Assembly (NCBI RefSeq): GCF_003711515.1
Contig: NW_021167080.1
Location: forward strand, 4,955,255-5,019,254
Length of the DNA stretch: 64,000 nucleotides
Direction: 5' to 3'
Source: Sodiomyces alkalinus F11
Taxonomy: Eukaryota; Ascomycota; Sordariomycetes; Glomerellales; Plectosphaerellaceae
Shown piece after piece: positions 12,401 through 24,427 of this stretch (its first letter is position 1; each line of letters begins with the position of its first letter). A program made the position numbers and the translations under genes. The notes under the pieces are model-generated. The model was given only the letters and a program-made list of their open reading frames with translations. It was not told where the DNA came from and did not search any database.

Positions 12401-15400
12401 ACTGCATCGAACCAAAGGGACGGGCGTCTTGGAGCCTCTGCCTACCGTCTTCATGATACTGCTGTTGACAACCTTCCGCATCCAGTGTTTAATAAATGCC
12501 ACTATCTTAGCCGTCACCGAGGCTACTATTCAAGATGCGAGCTTCCAGTGTATCCGAAGAAGACTTGGACGCTAATTATTTCGTACCTAGTGCACTTGGC
12601 TTTCGTCGTAAAACGACTGGCTCCACTTATCTTGTTGAGATATTGGAAGCCCCACATTCCAAGTTCGGGTGCTTGGAGAAGGACATGGTCAGAGCTTCGC
12701 GAATTATCATTCTAGCGTACCATGTCTCGATATGAGGAAGCGTTGATTGGTTAGCTACCTATGAAGCTGTACTCCGTGCTTAGTACGGTGGGCACCTTTT
12801 GAACTCCAATGTCAGTCAATGTTGAGGTTTTATCCGCTCCGTTGGGTTGGGAAGAATGAAAAGCACTTGTGAAGAAAGACTCGACTTGGCATGTAAGATG
12901 CAGCGCTCGGCTTGGTAGGGAAGAAAAGCCCATGGAGCTGTCTACCTACCTACCCATCGGCTTGGGTTTCTGCCAGCGTTCCACCTTGTAGCCATCTCCT
13001 AGATTCTTTCGACTACGGTGCAACGTAGGGAATTATTGTGCTTATGGTCATAGGTACCCCACGCACCAAGACAATCACCAGACGACCTTGGCGAAGTCTG
13101 TTAATAAGAGATTTTTCTCCGATTTGAACTATTCGTATACGAAGTACGCTAGTATCATGAGTGATTTTGAGTATTCTGCATCGACGTCACTTGAATGACA
13201 CAGACACGAGGGCAACAACGAGTCCTCGTCATTCTGATTATCATCCTCATTGTGGGGCCAAGACATGCAAAGTAACGCAACCTGGTGTATTCGTAGAAGC
13301 TTCTACGTTGTATGTGGCAATTACCTGTTATAGCACAGTTTCGACGAAAGAAAGGGCGAAGGTATAGGACACATCCAAAGGATCACTACGATACCCATAA
13401 GTACGAGATTTTGGGTCTACGGATATGAATACATCGTCCCGGCACGAGGTAATTATGTTTGGTCTTCTGGTCTAGCGTGTTCGCGTTTTATTCTGCAGGT
13501 GCGGTGTGGGGCCTTACACCGAGGGCATTTTGCTACTTCCGACGTAGGCGTCTCTCGAGATTTCGACAAGTGAAGTGTCGAGTTGTAGGATGGTAGCCCT
13601 TCGCGTCGACACGACCTTCCCGCCTTAGGTGCAGACACGGTCTCCTGGGATGTGTGGTGGTTCTTCCCAATATACTTACTAACGATTCAGGTACTTCCAC
13701 CGTAAAACTCCGTATTTACACAGCCTGTCTTTACGGTTAGGGCTGGGGGGCTCCTCGAAGAGGCAGGCGGGGGGCGGGCGCGCCGGACTGGTTTTCATTT
13801 GGAAGCCGATGCGTGCTAACGAAGTAATACAACGTAAGGACCCTGGACCCCGTCTGGAAGGGAAGGGCGAGGGAGCAGGGGGGAGTACATCGTATCAAAA
13901 TTATTTTCACCATGTGAAGCGTCTTAATCTTGGGTCGGTCACGACCAGTTGACGCGCCATGCGAGGTCGTTTCTTGACGTTGCTTCCCAACTCATTCCAG
14001 CGAATGTGGCGGGCAGATGACCCAGTGGGCGGTTGGTGAAATGTCTGTTGCCTGCGGACGGTTGCGAGGTCTATCGAACTCGAAATCTGGTTATGTACAT
14101 CTACGAAGTTAAATTTTGGGTTGTGTTATTAGTGCCTCTCATCAGAACGGATGAAGCGGCGTCGGCAATTTCGAGTAATGTTTGATGTTGGAAGAATAAG
14201 TTGCAAGTCATGTCAGCAGGACAGCGAAATATTCAGACGCCTTTGTAGGAAGCGTACCTACCTTAGTAGCTCGCCACGCAAGATTCATCCGTCGTTGCCT
14301 AGTTAGTATTGATTACTTCGCAGTCTGTCTAAGGTAATTACCTCAGTACCAACGAAGTGCTGAACTCCTGTATTCGGATTGACGGGGATTATGTACCTAT
14401 GGAGTACATGTACCGGTATCCCGTACGAGGCGTTTCGTACTTCGTACTCTCGTAATTGATTTCCCAGGGTCCTAGCGTCACGACCTTCCCTGGAAAGGCA
14501 CACCCTCGGCCTCCGCCATGTTCCCTAAAAGCCCCAGGGCTGCATTCCCTTACATCGGATTGGTCTGCGTCTGCGTGCTTATGATCCACTGGGAGATTTC
14601 TCGTGTTAAGGACAGAACGAGACAGGAACATTATTAAGCAGAAGACGTTACAAAAAAAAGAAGAAAAAAGGAGACCAGAAGGTACCACTACATATTACGT
14701 AGTGATTATGGCACATACGATTTACGTTTCAACAGACGACCAGCTACGGAGTACATTCCCGGCAGGAGCCTGCATGCCGACAATTCACCCTTTCTTTCTT
14801 TTTTTCGTTCTTTCTCCCCATGTATTTGTACCAGGTACATGTAAACAAGCCTGCTCAAGAAACTCGAGCCTGACGAGTCTCGTCGTAGATACTCGTGCCC
14901 TACTCACAAGGCAGGCGGCATGAACGGTACCGTGAACGTGCGTAATGTGAATACCAGTCTGAGTAGGCACATCAGTAACACTACGAGGTAGGTAATCGTG
15001 AGGATTGTTGAGTCAAGCCCAAGGAGGTGGGACTACACATCTGATAATATGACCGTATCGTGTACGACGCCTCGTGTGCGTAAGGTACTCCGTACATAGG
15101 TATGTTGTAGGCAGCTTGGTGTGCTGGCCGTCGCCGCAGGTAGGGTACGGAGAAATCGGGTACTCAAAGGGAGTAACGCGGATAGAGAAGGGGCGGTAAA
15201 AGCGAGCGAATACCAGGTGGGTAATAAACAAGACAAGAAGAGCCGGCAAGAGACGACGTAATAATATGTATACTTTAGCATGGAATACTTTTCTGTAGCG
15301 CTTAACATATGCAGGCAAGCCAAACTCCCATTTAAGATAAGGAGATACATATGTGATCCTTATAGTAAAGTACCTTCTGTTCTCTCGAATGGAGTAAGGA
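9434..15400. other. Gene-free region of about 6 kb
   Basis: No frame here shows recognisable protein features or plausible splicing. It has T-rich tracts (9495-9550), C runs (10787-10796, 12148-12160), and many copies of the dispersed words TACTCCGTA, GTACTTCGTAC and TACGGAGTA, for example at 9920, 10337, 11467, 14436 and 15084. I saw no tRNA, rRNA or transposase. It may include unrecognised noncoding genes or decayed repeats. Confidence 0.45.
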
Positions 15401-17296
15401 GTGGGGGTGGGTGCTAGTTGTGACGCTGTCGAGTCGTCTCCCTTCAAGCAGAGGGGCTCCGTTTTGGTCTCGCCCCTTTAGCCCACTTATGCCCCACCTC
15501 CGAGGCGTTGACTGGGCACAGCGGTCACAAGTTAAACAGAACTTTTCTGCCTTCCATACCACTTGCCTACTTGCCTTGCTCGTTCGTGCCCTCACAGTGG
15601 CTGAATGTTGAACGCTGGACACCCCCTGGCCCGAACTCCCTACCGCCGACATTGAACCCACTCGACTGCGGCTGGTCACTACGCAGTAATAGGTGGCACT
15701 GCACTGTGGCATCGATTCTTCCCACCATCTCCAATTCCGCCCCCCGAGCGACCCGCTCATTTGTGCATCATCTCCTCTTGCGCATCCCCATTCTGACTGT
15801 AAATTATCCCACCCTTTTCCCATCCTCTCCCCCCTCCTAATAATATTCTCTTCTTTCCTCCGCTCCCCTCTGCCTCCCCCCTTCCCCATCCCTCTCCTCC
15901 CGCATTATCCTTGCAATCACCGAGTCCGCCGTTGAGCGACAACAATCCTGTCGACTCTCCTCGATTTTCTCTCGAGTCGACGACTGTTAGGATTCCTGGG
16001 TCTTGCAAACTTTCCTGTGCCGAAGGGGGTCAAAGGGTTCAGCCAAAACAAGCGCGTCAAACCCGGTTCAAAAAGCTCAGGCTCTGTTCTGGCTTGGGTA
16101 AACGTTCAACACACGCCACACGAACGAACGCTTCGTCTTGTCTTTCGGTTTTGTAGCTTCGCACCTTACGTCGAAGTTGCTGCACTCCCTTTTCCGCCTC
16201 TACGATTGCCAGCTTATCCGCCGTGTGTTGATGGCTACTCTTTTATGATCAGCAGCCATCTCCTCGACAAGGTACGTTTGTTAATTTTTTTTATTGCTGT
16301 CTTTCTTTTTCGCTCTGTTCTTGTTTACTTTTCTTCCCTTCTTCGCCCACTCTCTTCGATGCCTGCCTATTTTGGGGTTCGATTATCACATATTTGTTTC
16401 CTCCGACCACACTTTCAAACGACCAGACCTTCACGCTTTCTTCTCCGCCATTTTCGATGACGGCCGTTTCGCGGCAAATCGCCAGCCTCGGTCTTGCAAA
16501 ACCCGGCGAGATGGCCTGTCTGTCCATGAGTGAATCGGTCTCGTTGCGCCAATCACAAACCGAAGTTGCCGCAACAATAGGGAACTATTGAACGGCGGGA
16601 AGTGTGGCACGTCTAATTGCACTTCGATTATACGTTTCTGTCCATCTTTGCCCTCGACTGAGTGGAACTGTCCCGTACCTTTAGGACTAGAGTGTTGTCC
16701 TTGTGGCAGCAACGAGCAGCATCATCTACGACGCGTCTGCTTCTTCTTGTTTCCGTTCATCGATTTTTTGGAAACACCGCTGACTTGCCATAGAACACAG
16801 CAGCGCTCAGGCCCATACATTCCTTTTTGACGTCTATTTTCGACTTCTTTCGATTCCTTACTACGACGTGTCCTCCAAAAAAAAAGTCATCTCTTTCTTG
16901 CTAGTTTCAGCATCACGAGTCGCTGCATTTCGTTTTTAGATACTTCCCATCTAGTTCCTCGACACCGGCGCCTGGAATTAATTTGGAGCTCCCGCTGCTT
17001 CTACCGACATATTCTCCACGCCGACCGTGCATTTCCTCTCCCCCTGTCATAATCCACGCCAAAGCATCACTTCTATGGATCATCAACGTTAAGAGAGTTT
17101 GGTCTTTCTAACTCCCGTCCGTCGACGCGACTTTCTCTACCACTCTTAGGCCTTGGAAGTACCGCCAGCAGGTTGCTGTGTCCCATTTTTTCGGTCACCT
17201 TCTGTCGGGTGTTCTCTCAAGCGCCTCGAGTGAAATATTCTCTCCGCGACGGGGATCTTTGCTTGATCTTCGTCCGTTCCGGCCTCTACCATCATC
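15401..17296 (+). promoter_or_regulatory. Long pyrimidine-rich promoter/leader of the cyclin gene
   Basis: From about 15700 to 17296 the + strand is strongly C/T-rich with blocks such as CCCATCCTCTCCCCCCTCC and TTTTTTTTATTGCTGTCTTTCTTTTTC. This is typical of fungal 5' leaders. A donor-like GGTACGT occurs at 16270, so a 5' UTR intron is possible. Several short ATG-started frames lie in it and could act as upstream ORFs if the region is transcribed. This is inference from composition only. Confidence 0.4.
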
Positions 17297-18307
17297 ATGG
17301 TCACCGGAGGAGTTTGCGCCGTCCTCGACTATGAGGTTGAGCACATGGCCGAGTTCGTTGCCGACATGGCCTCGAGTGTTGCCGTTCCCAACTCGGTCGC
17401 CTCTTCGTCATTCCGAAAATTCGTCACGGGCATTCTTTCATCCACTCGTCTGCCCAAGAGCACCATTCTTCTCGGCATGAACTACCTCGCCAAGCGAGTG
17501 AATACTCAGAAACAGAAGAACGTCTTTCGGGTCAACGATGGCGATATTTGGCGTATGCTTACCACTGCGCTCATCTTGGCTAGCAAGTTCCTTGACGACA
17601 ACACGTTTCAGAACAAGTCCTGGGCTGAAGTGAGCGGCATCGCCGTCACGGAGCTCAACCTTCTGGAGAGGGAGTGGCTACAGGAGTGCAGTTTCAGCCT
17701 GTTCGTTAACCTCGATTACAGCAGAGACTACACTGCCTGGATCAAGAGCTGGGAGGAGTGGTGCGTGCTGAAGGAGCAGACCCTTGCTCGCGCGGCGCGT
17801 GAGAGACAGACGTCTATCGTGCCTGCCATCGACACGGATGTTGCTCGTTATGGAGGCCGTCTACCTTACGGCTCCTGGATGCAGCAGCAGGCTGCCGAGT
17901 ACGAACGCTATCAATCCATCAAGCGCGGCGACGCGGCCCACTCGCAAGCATACCGTGTGCCTGCCATCGACTGGCCAGCTTCTGGCCCGGGGATGGCCTG
18001 GCATAGTGCACCTCTCACACCGCCTGACTCGGGGTATGGCACACCCGAGTACCTCAGCTCGGCCTCTTCGGTCAACGCCCGCTACAACGAGTGGTTCTCC
18101 TCTGCAGCCGTCAATGGCCAGTGGAATAGTCGGTTCCAGCCGTCCGTGCCGTCGAACTACTTCGCCCATCGCCACGGAGCGTATGGCCAGACTTACGGCT
18201 ATGGCCAGACCATGTGGGAGCATGGTATTGCCGAGTGTAGCTGCGCCAGCTGCATCATCGACCCCGTCAAGCACCAGGGCTACTTTGGGCAGACCGTTGT
18301 GGGCTAG
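17297..18307 (+). CDS. Cyclin-domain protein, Pho85-cyclin/Clg1-like
   Basis: A single-exon gene of 336 residues starting at ATG after a C/T-rich leader. Residues about 36-145 form a cyclin box: SSSFRKFVTGIL, STILLGMNYLAKRV, then MLTTALILASKFLDDNTFQNKSWAEVSGI, the classic helix-3 region, and NLLEREWLQECSFSLFV. This arrangement is typical of Pho85-type cyclins, which activate a cyclin-dependent kinase in nutrient and polarity control. The rest is Tyr/Ser/Gly/Pro-rich and probably disordered (TPPDSGYGTPEYLSSASS). The C-terminal end contains a small Cys cluster (AECSCASCIIDP). It resembles yeast Clg1 in having one cyclin box with a long low-complexity tail, but which of the Pho85-cyclin classes it belongs to is not settled by eye. 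Confidence 0.85.
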   Translation: MVTGGVCAVLDYEVEHMAEFVADMASSVAVPNSVASSSFRKFVTGILSSTRLPKSTILLGMNYLAKRVNTQKQKNVFRVNDGDIWRMLTTALILASKFLDDNTFQNKSWAEVSGIAVTELNLLEREWLQECSFSLFVNLDYSRDYTAWIKSWEEWCVLKEQTLARAARERQTSIVPAIDTDVARYGGRLPYGSWMQQQAAEYERYQSIKRGDAAHSQAYRVPAIDWPASGPGMAWHSAPLTPPDSGYGTPEYLSSASSVNARYNEWFSSAAVNGQWNSRFQPSVPSNYFAHRHGAYGQTYGYGQTMWEHGIAECSCASCIIDPVKHQGYFGQTVVG

Positions 18308-20714
18308 GATGTCAGTACTTGACGCAGGCCCCCGGCTTGCGAGCAACTACATGACGCTCCTCCGCATTCATATTGGTGTTTTCGGCCGAAAAAGTTCATC
18401 CTTGTTCACCACGCGTCCAGTACGGCACGCGCTTTTCTTTTCCTTCTCCTTTCTACTTTTCGGAAAACGTATGATACGGTTAGCATTCTTCAGATACCCA
18501 AACGACGGACACCGACGTCCGACATGGCAGGCTCCACCGGCCTGCAACCCATGGAACCTTTCCTAGCTGGTCGTTCCAGACAGCATTACGATCTCGGGCA
18601 TCCGCACTGATGCGGCGCATCTTGCCTTTGGCGCTTGCAGCCTCCTCCAGCGGGCCTCTTGCTCGTGCTGCGGGATAGCTGGCCATCACAGCCATTAGAT
18701 ATGGCGTCTCATGATTCAGTGGCAGATGCCCCTAATGACAGCATTTTCACCTTTTTCTCTCTCTCTCTCGGTATACGGATCACAGGGTTTTTTGGCGTTT
18801 TACGGTCAGCCTCGCGAACCCTGGACTTGGCGTTCTCGATAGACAACTTTTTTTATCCTTGCTTTGAGCTTCGTGCGGCCGATTCTATCGACAACTCTTT
18901 TGCTGGGACATGGCGACATTCTTGGACGACACTTGGACAACCGCAGCATTGCAGCGTACGTTGCTTCACCACTCCCATCACGGCTTGTCTCGCACCCAGG
19001 CGCGCATTCCTCTGTCTTGCATCAATAGGAATGCGAATGTCGGGGACGGAGTCGTTGTGGGTTTCGGTACAGAACATCGTTTCGCTCGGTCCACGGTTGG
19101 TTCATTCCGTACTCGCTTGGGTAGACCGGTCGACCCTCTTTTCTATGTTCCATATGTACATATTCGCCCGTTGTCTCCGACAGTTTTCGTTCTACCGTTG
19201 AGCGGCTTTCTGATCGAGTTGGCTCCTTCCCACGTCGTGGCAAAACGGTTTCCTGCTAGGAAGTTTTGCACGTGGCATCAGGGCTTGCGACAAAAATGGC
19301 TCCGCCGGCCTTTGCTCATCGGCCTCGCGGGGAAGGAAATCCCCCGCCGTCGGAACGGCTTATTTTGTGGGGGTTTTGTTCTTTCCTTTTTCCTTTTTTT
19401 TTTCTGGGTGGACCACTAGGGAGGTCTCATTTCTGAGAATTGGGGTGGCAATCTTCACTGGGAAAGATTTTTCGTCTTTTTTCCCCCCCTTTTCATTTTC
19501 TTCTGCAACGCATCGCGATATGGGCAAAACAAAAACAATGGCAGGGGAGGTTGGTTTCCTGCGGGTCTCAAAAGATTTTTTTGCTTTTTTTATTCTCTTA
19601 TCCGTCGCCACATACCCCAGAAGCAGCAGCCAAAGGTTTCCCGAGTTGGTGGATTGACAGCACTTGGGACATGGGTTGCCCAAGGACTGTCTATGGGCGT
19701 TGGCGCCTCTTTGTCTATTTTCCCCTTCCTTCGCGAGGGAAAGTTTTAGATTTCTTTTTCCCCTCTCTTCTCGTGGCACAAAGGCTCGGTAGATCATGTG
19801 GGAGGTGAAAACTGTGTTTGAGTTCCTTTGGACTCTTCAGAGAGGGGTGATAATGGAATGACGTTCCATGTTATTGGGCACCTTGTTTGAGCGTGAGAGC
19901 TTGGTCTGATCTCAGAAATGACATGTTGGACGTCATGGGACCGGTCAAGGCTGGCATGGCAAAGTCTGCGAAAACCAGCATGACTTGTCCAAAGGAGGAC
20001 CATTGGACCAGGATGTGGGCAAGATGCCCTTGGATAGGACTGTTCTCACGAAATTCAAAAGAAATTCATTCCATATATGTGCAGAGATGACATGGATAAT
20101 CAGGAGAACCTGTTTTGAGGCTTTTGCTTTGTGAATTGGGTGACTTCCCAGACCGGCTATTGATGAAGCAGCATCCTCCAGATTTTGGAGGCCAGATTGT
20201 TTTGTGATTGCCTTTGATGTTGACAGACTGGTTCTTAATATAAGGTACCTTAAGGTAGCTTGCGACGTCGTGGCGCACAAGCCACATTGAAGCCTACCTG
20301 GTACTTTCCAGCCTTGTCTGTCTCTTGAGTCCTGATTCGCTGGGAAAATTAGTTGCCAAATGAAATCCACCGTTTAATTGCTCGACATCAAAGCCTTACG
20401 TTGTATGATGGCTGTTCCATTTTCCAGTGTTTACTGGCCGAGCTAATATCTTGGAATACGTTGTGATTTCAACACACCAAGATCTCAACCAGCTCATCGA
20501 CGAGAATCCAGAAATTTCCCTGTTCGATTCTGGCGACATAAGTGGACTCGTTTCATTTGAGTATTTTCAGCTCCGATCTCCAACAAAATTCGTCCTGCTC
20601 GTCTTCCTAAACGTGGATAAAACCTCCTTTTTGCAGTGCGACATTTACGTCTTCCATCATCTCATTTGCGCCGGTTGTTCGCGTTAAAGTGGTTGGTGGA
20701 GGCCAAAAATCACG
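18308..20714. other. Intergenic, 2.4 kb
   Basis: Probably cyclin 3' UTR followed by the promoter of the Fyv6-like gene. The open frame at 18910-19419 ends in a run of Phe from a T tract and has no family resemblance. A palindromic AAGGTACCTTAAGGTA lies at 20242-20257. Nothing else can be supported. Confidence 0.4.
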
Positions 20715-21921
20715 ATGGCCTCCCGTTTCGTCTCGGGCGGGCGCATTGACGCCGAAACAGGCGAGGATATCTCCCAGTCGAGCGCAGCCGGGGCAGAGAC
20801 TGGCGTAGAGGCGGCCGCCTTGCCCTCTCGCGGCGGTCATGGCGGCGGCGCTGGTAAGGGCTCGGCCGAATGGGAGGCTGTTGAGCGGGAGCTTGAGGCC
20901 GAGAGACGGAGGCGGGACGAAGCGAGGGCGAAGGCTGTGGAGGAGGGCGGGGAGAAGACCCTTTATGATATTTTACAGGCTAATAAAGGTTTGTCTTTCT
21001 TCAGCCCGTTTCCCTGTTTTTTTTTTACTCCTTTTTATTTCGTGTTGTTTTTTTGTGTTCTCTTTCCCTTCACGTCCTCTTAACTACATATCCCCTCCCC
21101 CTGACGCGAACCGCGACCTCTTCTCCTCCTCCCTGCCACTATCGCCCGGTGCTCGTCATGGTTATTTCATTCTCCTCCGTGAATTCCCGCAAACGGGGGC
21201 AATCAATTCAAGGGACGAAGAGACTGTCCGCTTTTGACGGAAAGTGGCTCAGCTGACGCTGTTTCTTATGCACGATTCACCAGCCGCCAAGCAAGCTGCC
21301 TTTGAAGAGCAACACAAGCTCAGGAACCAGTTCCGTGCGCTGGATGACGACGAGGTAGATTTCCTCGACGATATCATGGTGCGTCGAAGGGAAGAAGAGG
21401 AGAGAGTGAAGCGGGAGACGAGGGAAGGACTGGAGGCATTCCGGGCCGCACAGAGACTGGAGGAGCGGAAGCTCTCCGGGCAAGCGGGCGAAGCGCAAGG
21501 AGATGATGAAGGGGCAGGAGGAGGTGGAGTCGACATGGTCGATGTGGATGAGTGGAAGAACGTCGGGAGGAAGAGGAAGAGGCACGACAAGCGCGAGGGT
21601 GGTAGGGGGCCTTTTGTGAAGAGGAAATCCAGCAGCACCGCCGAGGCGACGAAGGGGGAGGGGGGCGGGAATTCGACCATGAGTGGGAAAGGGGGTGACG
21701 GAGGGGAGAAAGGCAACGGAGAGGACGACGCGGAGGCGGGCAGGAAGAGCAAGGGCGCGAACAGTGGTGGCAAGAATGGTTCTGATGATGGTCGTCTTAG
21801 GAATGGGAAGGGCCCCCGCCAGTCTGCGAGCAGGACAAGTCCTCCCAAACCTCCAGCATCGGCGACATCAAAGCCCGGGTTAGCACTCGTGGCGTACGGT
21901 TCTGATTCTGACGATGACTAG
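20715..21921 (+). CDS. FYV6: FAM192A/Fyv6 N-terminal domain protein
   Basis: Exons 20715-20988 and 21284-21921 give 303 residues. The intron ends with a CTGAC branch and CACCAG. The family signature is clear: an N-terminal SRFVSGGRID, then EWEAVERELEAERRRRDE, TLYDILQANK, and across the splice AAKQAAFEEQHKLRNQFRAL with DDDEVDFLDDIMVRRREEEE. This is the domain shared by human FAM192A/PIP30 (NIP30) and yeast Fyv6. Yeast Fyv6 is a spliceosome factor for the second catalytic step; the human protein binds the proteasome activator PA28-gamma. A splicing role here is inference from the yeast relative. The C-terminal half is Gly/Lys/Ser-rich and disordered, with a bipartite-like basic stretch (GRKRKRHDKREGG) and ends in SDSDDD. 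It converges on TIM54, stop to stop, about 385 bases apart. Confidence 0.85.
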
Positions 21922-22306
21922 GAGAGTCGGGGGTTCATGATGAGGTTCACACTTTCTGTTCTGCGTTCAAGAGACAGACAGTAAATACCGAGTTGCTATA
22001 CCAAGCTTACCCAAGTATTAATGCACGAAACAGTTGACAGAAGACGAAAAGGAATAGGAGTACATGTATTTCGCCCTCCGGGCAAAGCCAATTGCTGTTC
22101 TAACAAGGCAAGGTAGCGTGTCTATGTTATTGGGTCTCACCCCCCACCCCCAGAAAACCGTCGGTAACTACTAGTACAAAATTTGGGTGCCATCGTCATG
22201 GAAGACCATATCTAGCAAGGGGAAAGAAATGAATGTTCTACAAGAGTGCAGCGGGATGAAGATCCATCGGTTCGGACCGGGAAGAAGCCGACGCAGTAAG
22301 TTGTCC
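21922..22306. other. Convergent intergenic gap between FYV6 and TIM54
   Basis: A 385-base spacer between two stop codons. It presumably holds both 3' UTRs. No gene or repeat of note. Confidence 0.5.
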
Positions 22307-23824
22307 TCAAACAACCACGTCGTCAATGTTGCCAACGTTGGGGCCTTTGGGCTTTCCGTCCCAAGCCTCAGCGCCCCAGCGATACAGCGATCGGAGATTC
22401 CCCTTGATCCATCCTTCGACCTCTTCCTCCGGGACGACAATAGCCCGGGCCCGCTGCTCGTCCTCGGGACGCATCTCGAAGCGCCGCATACGCGAAGCGA
22501 TGCGCGGATCCAGGACCATCGGGTTCGTCCACACCTTCTCCATGGGCAGCTTGCCGGCCTTCTTGTGCTCCTCGTCGTCGTCCTCGTCGTCCGCTTCCGC
22601 CTTCCACACGCTCTTGATCCAGTTCTTCTCCTCCCATTCCAGGGCGAGTTCCTGCTCTCGACGCGCAGGTCGGTGGTCGTTGGAGGCGGCGGCTTCGGCT
22701 TCGGCCTCCTCGCGCCACTCGCGGTTCGCGGCGAAACAGGCGGAGGCTACTTGGCGGCCAATGTCGTCGGCGAGGGCGCGGCGGTTCAGGAACCGGGCAA
22801 GGCGAGTAGGGGTGTTGAGGAAGCCGAGAATGTGGGGGAACTGCACGGGCGACGAGGGGGCGAAGCGGCCCGGGATGGCACGGGGCAGCGGGGAGTCGGG
22901 GTATTCGTCAGTGGTGTTATGGGGGAGCGGCTGAGGGGGCCTTTCGGGCTTCTTCTCCTTTTCCTTTTCCTTTTCCTTTTCCTTTTCCTCGTCCTCTTTC
23001 TTTTTGTCCTCGTTTTCGGACGATGGTGGCGGTGGTGGCGGTGGTGGCTGCAGGTGTGGTGGCAGATCGAGGGGACCCAACCAGCCCTCATGCAGGCCGC
23101 GAATGTACTCCTTCCACGTGTTGCGGCCGATGACAATGTCACCCGCCTCGCCGGTGTACTCGGGGATCTGATTCCTCCTGCGCACTTCCTCGCGGATGGC
23201 TTCCTCGGTAGGCTCGAGCAGCTCGTCTGGCTTCTCGTCGAGTCGGCGGCGGCGGCGGATCCGTTCGGCTACGGCGGCGCGGACGTCGCCCTGGGCACGG
23301 CCTTGGACGAAGTCCCAGTCGAGGCCCGACGCGGCGAGCACGGGCTTGACGTATTCCAGGAAATGGTCCTGCGCTACGCGGACACCTTCGCCTGGCGGTG
23401 CGGATAAGATGATGGTGAGCTTACGGGGAAGCTGAGATGGGTTCGGCACCGGCTCGCTGGCCAGAGGGGCAACGGCGCGGGCCCACCGTGCCGTGGCACG
23501 CTTTTTCTCGCGTTTGTCGTAGATGATGGCGGCGGAGAGGGCGCCGGTCAGAGTGAAGAAGATGATCCAATTTCGTGATGGGAGTTTGCGCGGGAGACTC
23601 GGGAGGCCGAGCATACGGAATGCGGGATTCCTCTCCGGCACCTTGTAGCCAGCAGCAGACGAGGACGGGGACACATTTGGTTTCGGAGTCGGGGAAGTGG
23701 CAGCCGCGGGCTGGAGGCGAACGTGAGCAGGTCAAATCGCATAAGTGGTAGGTAGGGTAGCAGAAGGCAGGGTTGGATGACTTACTGGCTCGGATGGGGT
23801 GGGGGGCGGTTTGGCGTCCGCCAT
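22307..23824 (-). CDS. TIM54: Mitochondrial inner membrane translocase subunit Tim54
   Basis: Tim54 is an inner-membrane subunit of the TIM22 complex that inserts carrier proteins; it also supports assembly of the Yme1 protease. Exons on the minus strand are 23786-23824 (13 codons, MADAKPPPTPSEP) and 22307-23710, giving 480 residues; the intron is 75 bases. After a Pro/Ser-rich N-terminus comes the family start (GYKVPERNPAFRMLGLPSL), then a single membrane segment about 61-77 (WIIFFTLTGALSAAIIY) and a basic KREKK. The conserved domain includes PRKLTIILSAPPGEGVRVAQ, FLEYVKPVLAASGLDWDFVQGR and GDIVIGRNTWKEYIRGLHEGW. A disordered insert carries a Pro run and about six Lys-Glu pairs coded by TTCCTT repeats (about 22955-22988 on the + strand). 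Downstream are ILGFLNTPTRLARFLNRR and YRWGAEAWDGKPKG. It is head-to-head with SCJ1. Confidence 0.9.
22951..22992 (-). repeat. Lys-Glu coding repeat inside TIM54
   Basis: Tandem CCTTTT-type hexanucleotide units on the + strand code for alternating Lys-Glu on the minus strand, next to a polyproline tract. The unit length of six preserves frame. Confidence 0.75.
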
Positions 23825-24427
23825 GGTGAGGGAAAGTTATAATTATCTTCTTAGAAAATAGATGGAGAAATAACCGTGAAGGATAATTGTAGAATATGTT
23901 ATAGGTTGGATTGGCCTGGCCTAAAGAGGCGCAAGGTGAAGCTGATACCGAGTGCAAAGGTGCAAAGAAATGGCACAGAGGATGGACGACGAGTTTTTGC
24001 TAGAGTCCTGATAAGATAAGCATGTCCGGTACAGGTAAGGTCGGTCCTAAGGTGAGTCGGCTTGCTCTTTGTATGGAGTACCTTAGTCCCTGCCTTACAT
24101 TACGTAGGTAAGGTATGTACAGAGTACAGCACTAGGATTACCTAAGGTGCTTTGGCCAATAATGTACCGTGGATTTCGTAAGGTACTACACCATTATTGG
24201 AAAGCCAATTGTTAACACGTTGGAGCTTCACATTCCCTACCTCCGAATACCTTCTTGTCTCCCATGGCCCATATACCCATATAATCGTGTTCCTCGTCCT
24301 TCCCTCCCTTTCCCCCCTTCTTTTCTTCTTCCCAGCGGAGGTCTGGCTAACGGCCATCCCTTATTCCGTATATACATGCATGCTGGCCCTGCATCCATAA
24401 GGGTCGTCTGAGGGTCCAGTCGCAAAG
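23825..24427. promoter_or_regulatory. Shared divergent promoter of TIM54 and SCJ1
   Basis: A 603-base spacer between two start codons. ATTGG (CCAAT on the minus strand) occurs at about 23911 and CCAAT near 24206. TATA-like words lie at about 24270-24285 and 24368-24373 ahead of SCJ1. A cluster of GTACCTTAG and AAGGTATGTAC words sits in the middle. I did not see a clear unfolded-protein response element. Confidence 0.4.

Noticed and set aside
12050..12715. A 221-residue + strand frame in the 9-15 kb gap.
   Set aside because: It includes a Pro run from a C tract, has no family-like block, no C-ending codon bias and no homologous pattern.
16017..16460. A 147-residue frame in the cyclin leader.
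   Set aside because: Composition follows the C/T-rich leader; at best it is an upstream ORF, not an independent gene.
18910..19419. A 169-residue frame downstream of the cyclin gene.
   Set aside because: Ends in a Phe run from a T tract, lacks conserved-looking segments and probably lies in 3' UTR or spacer.
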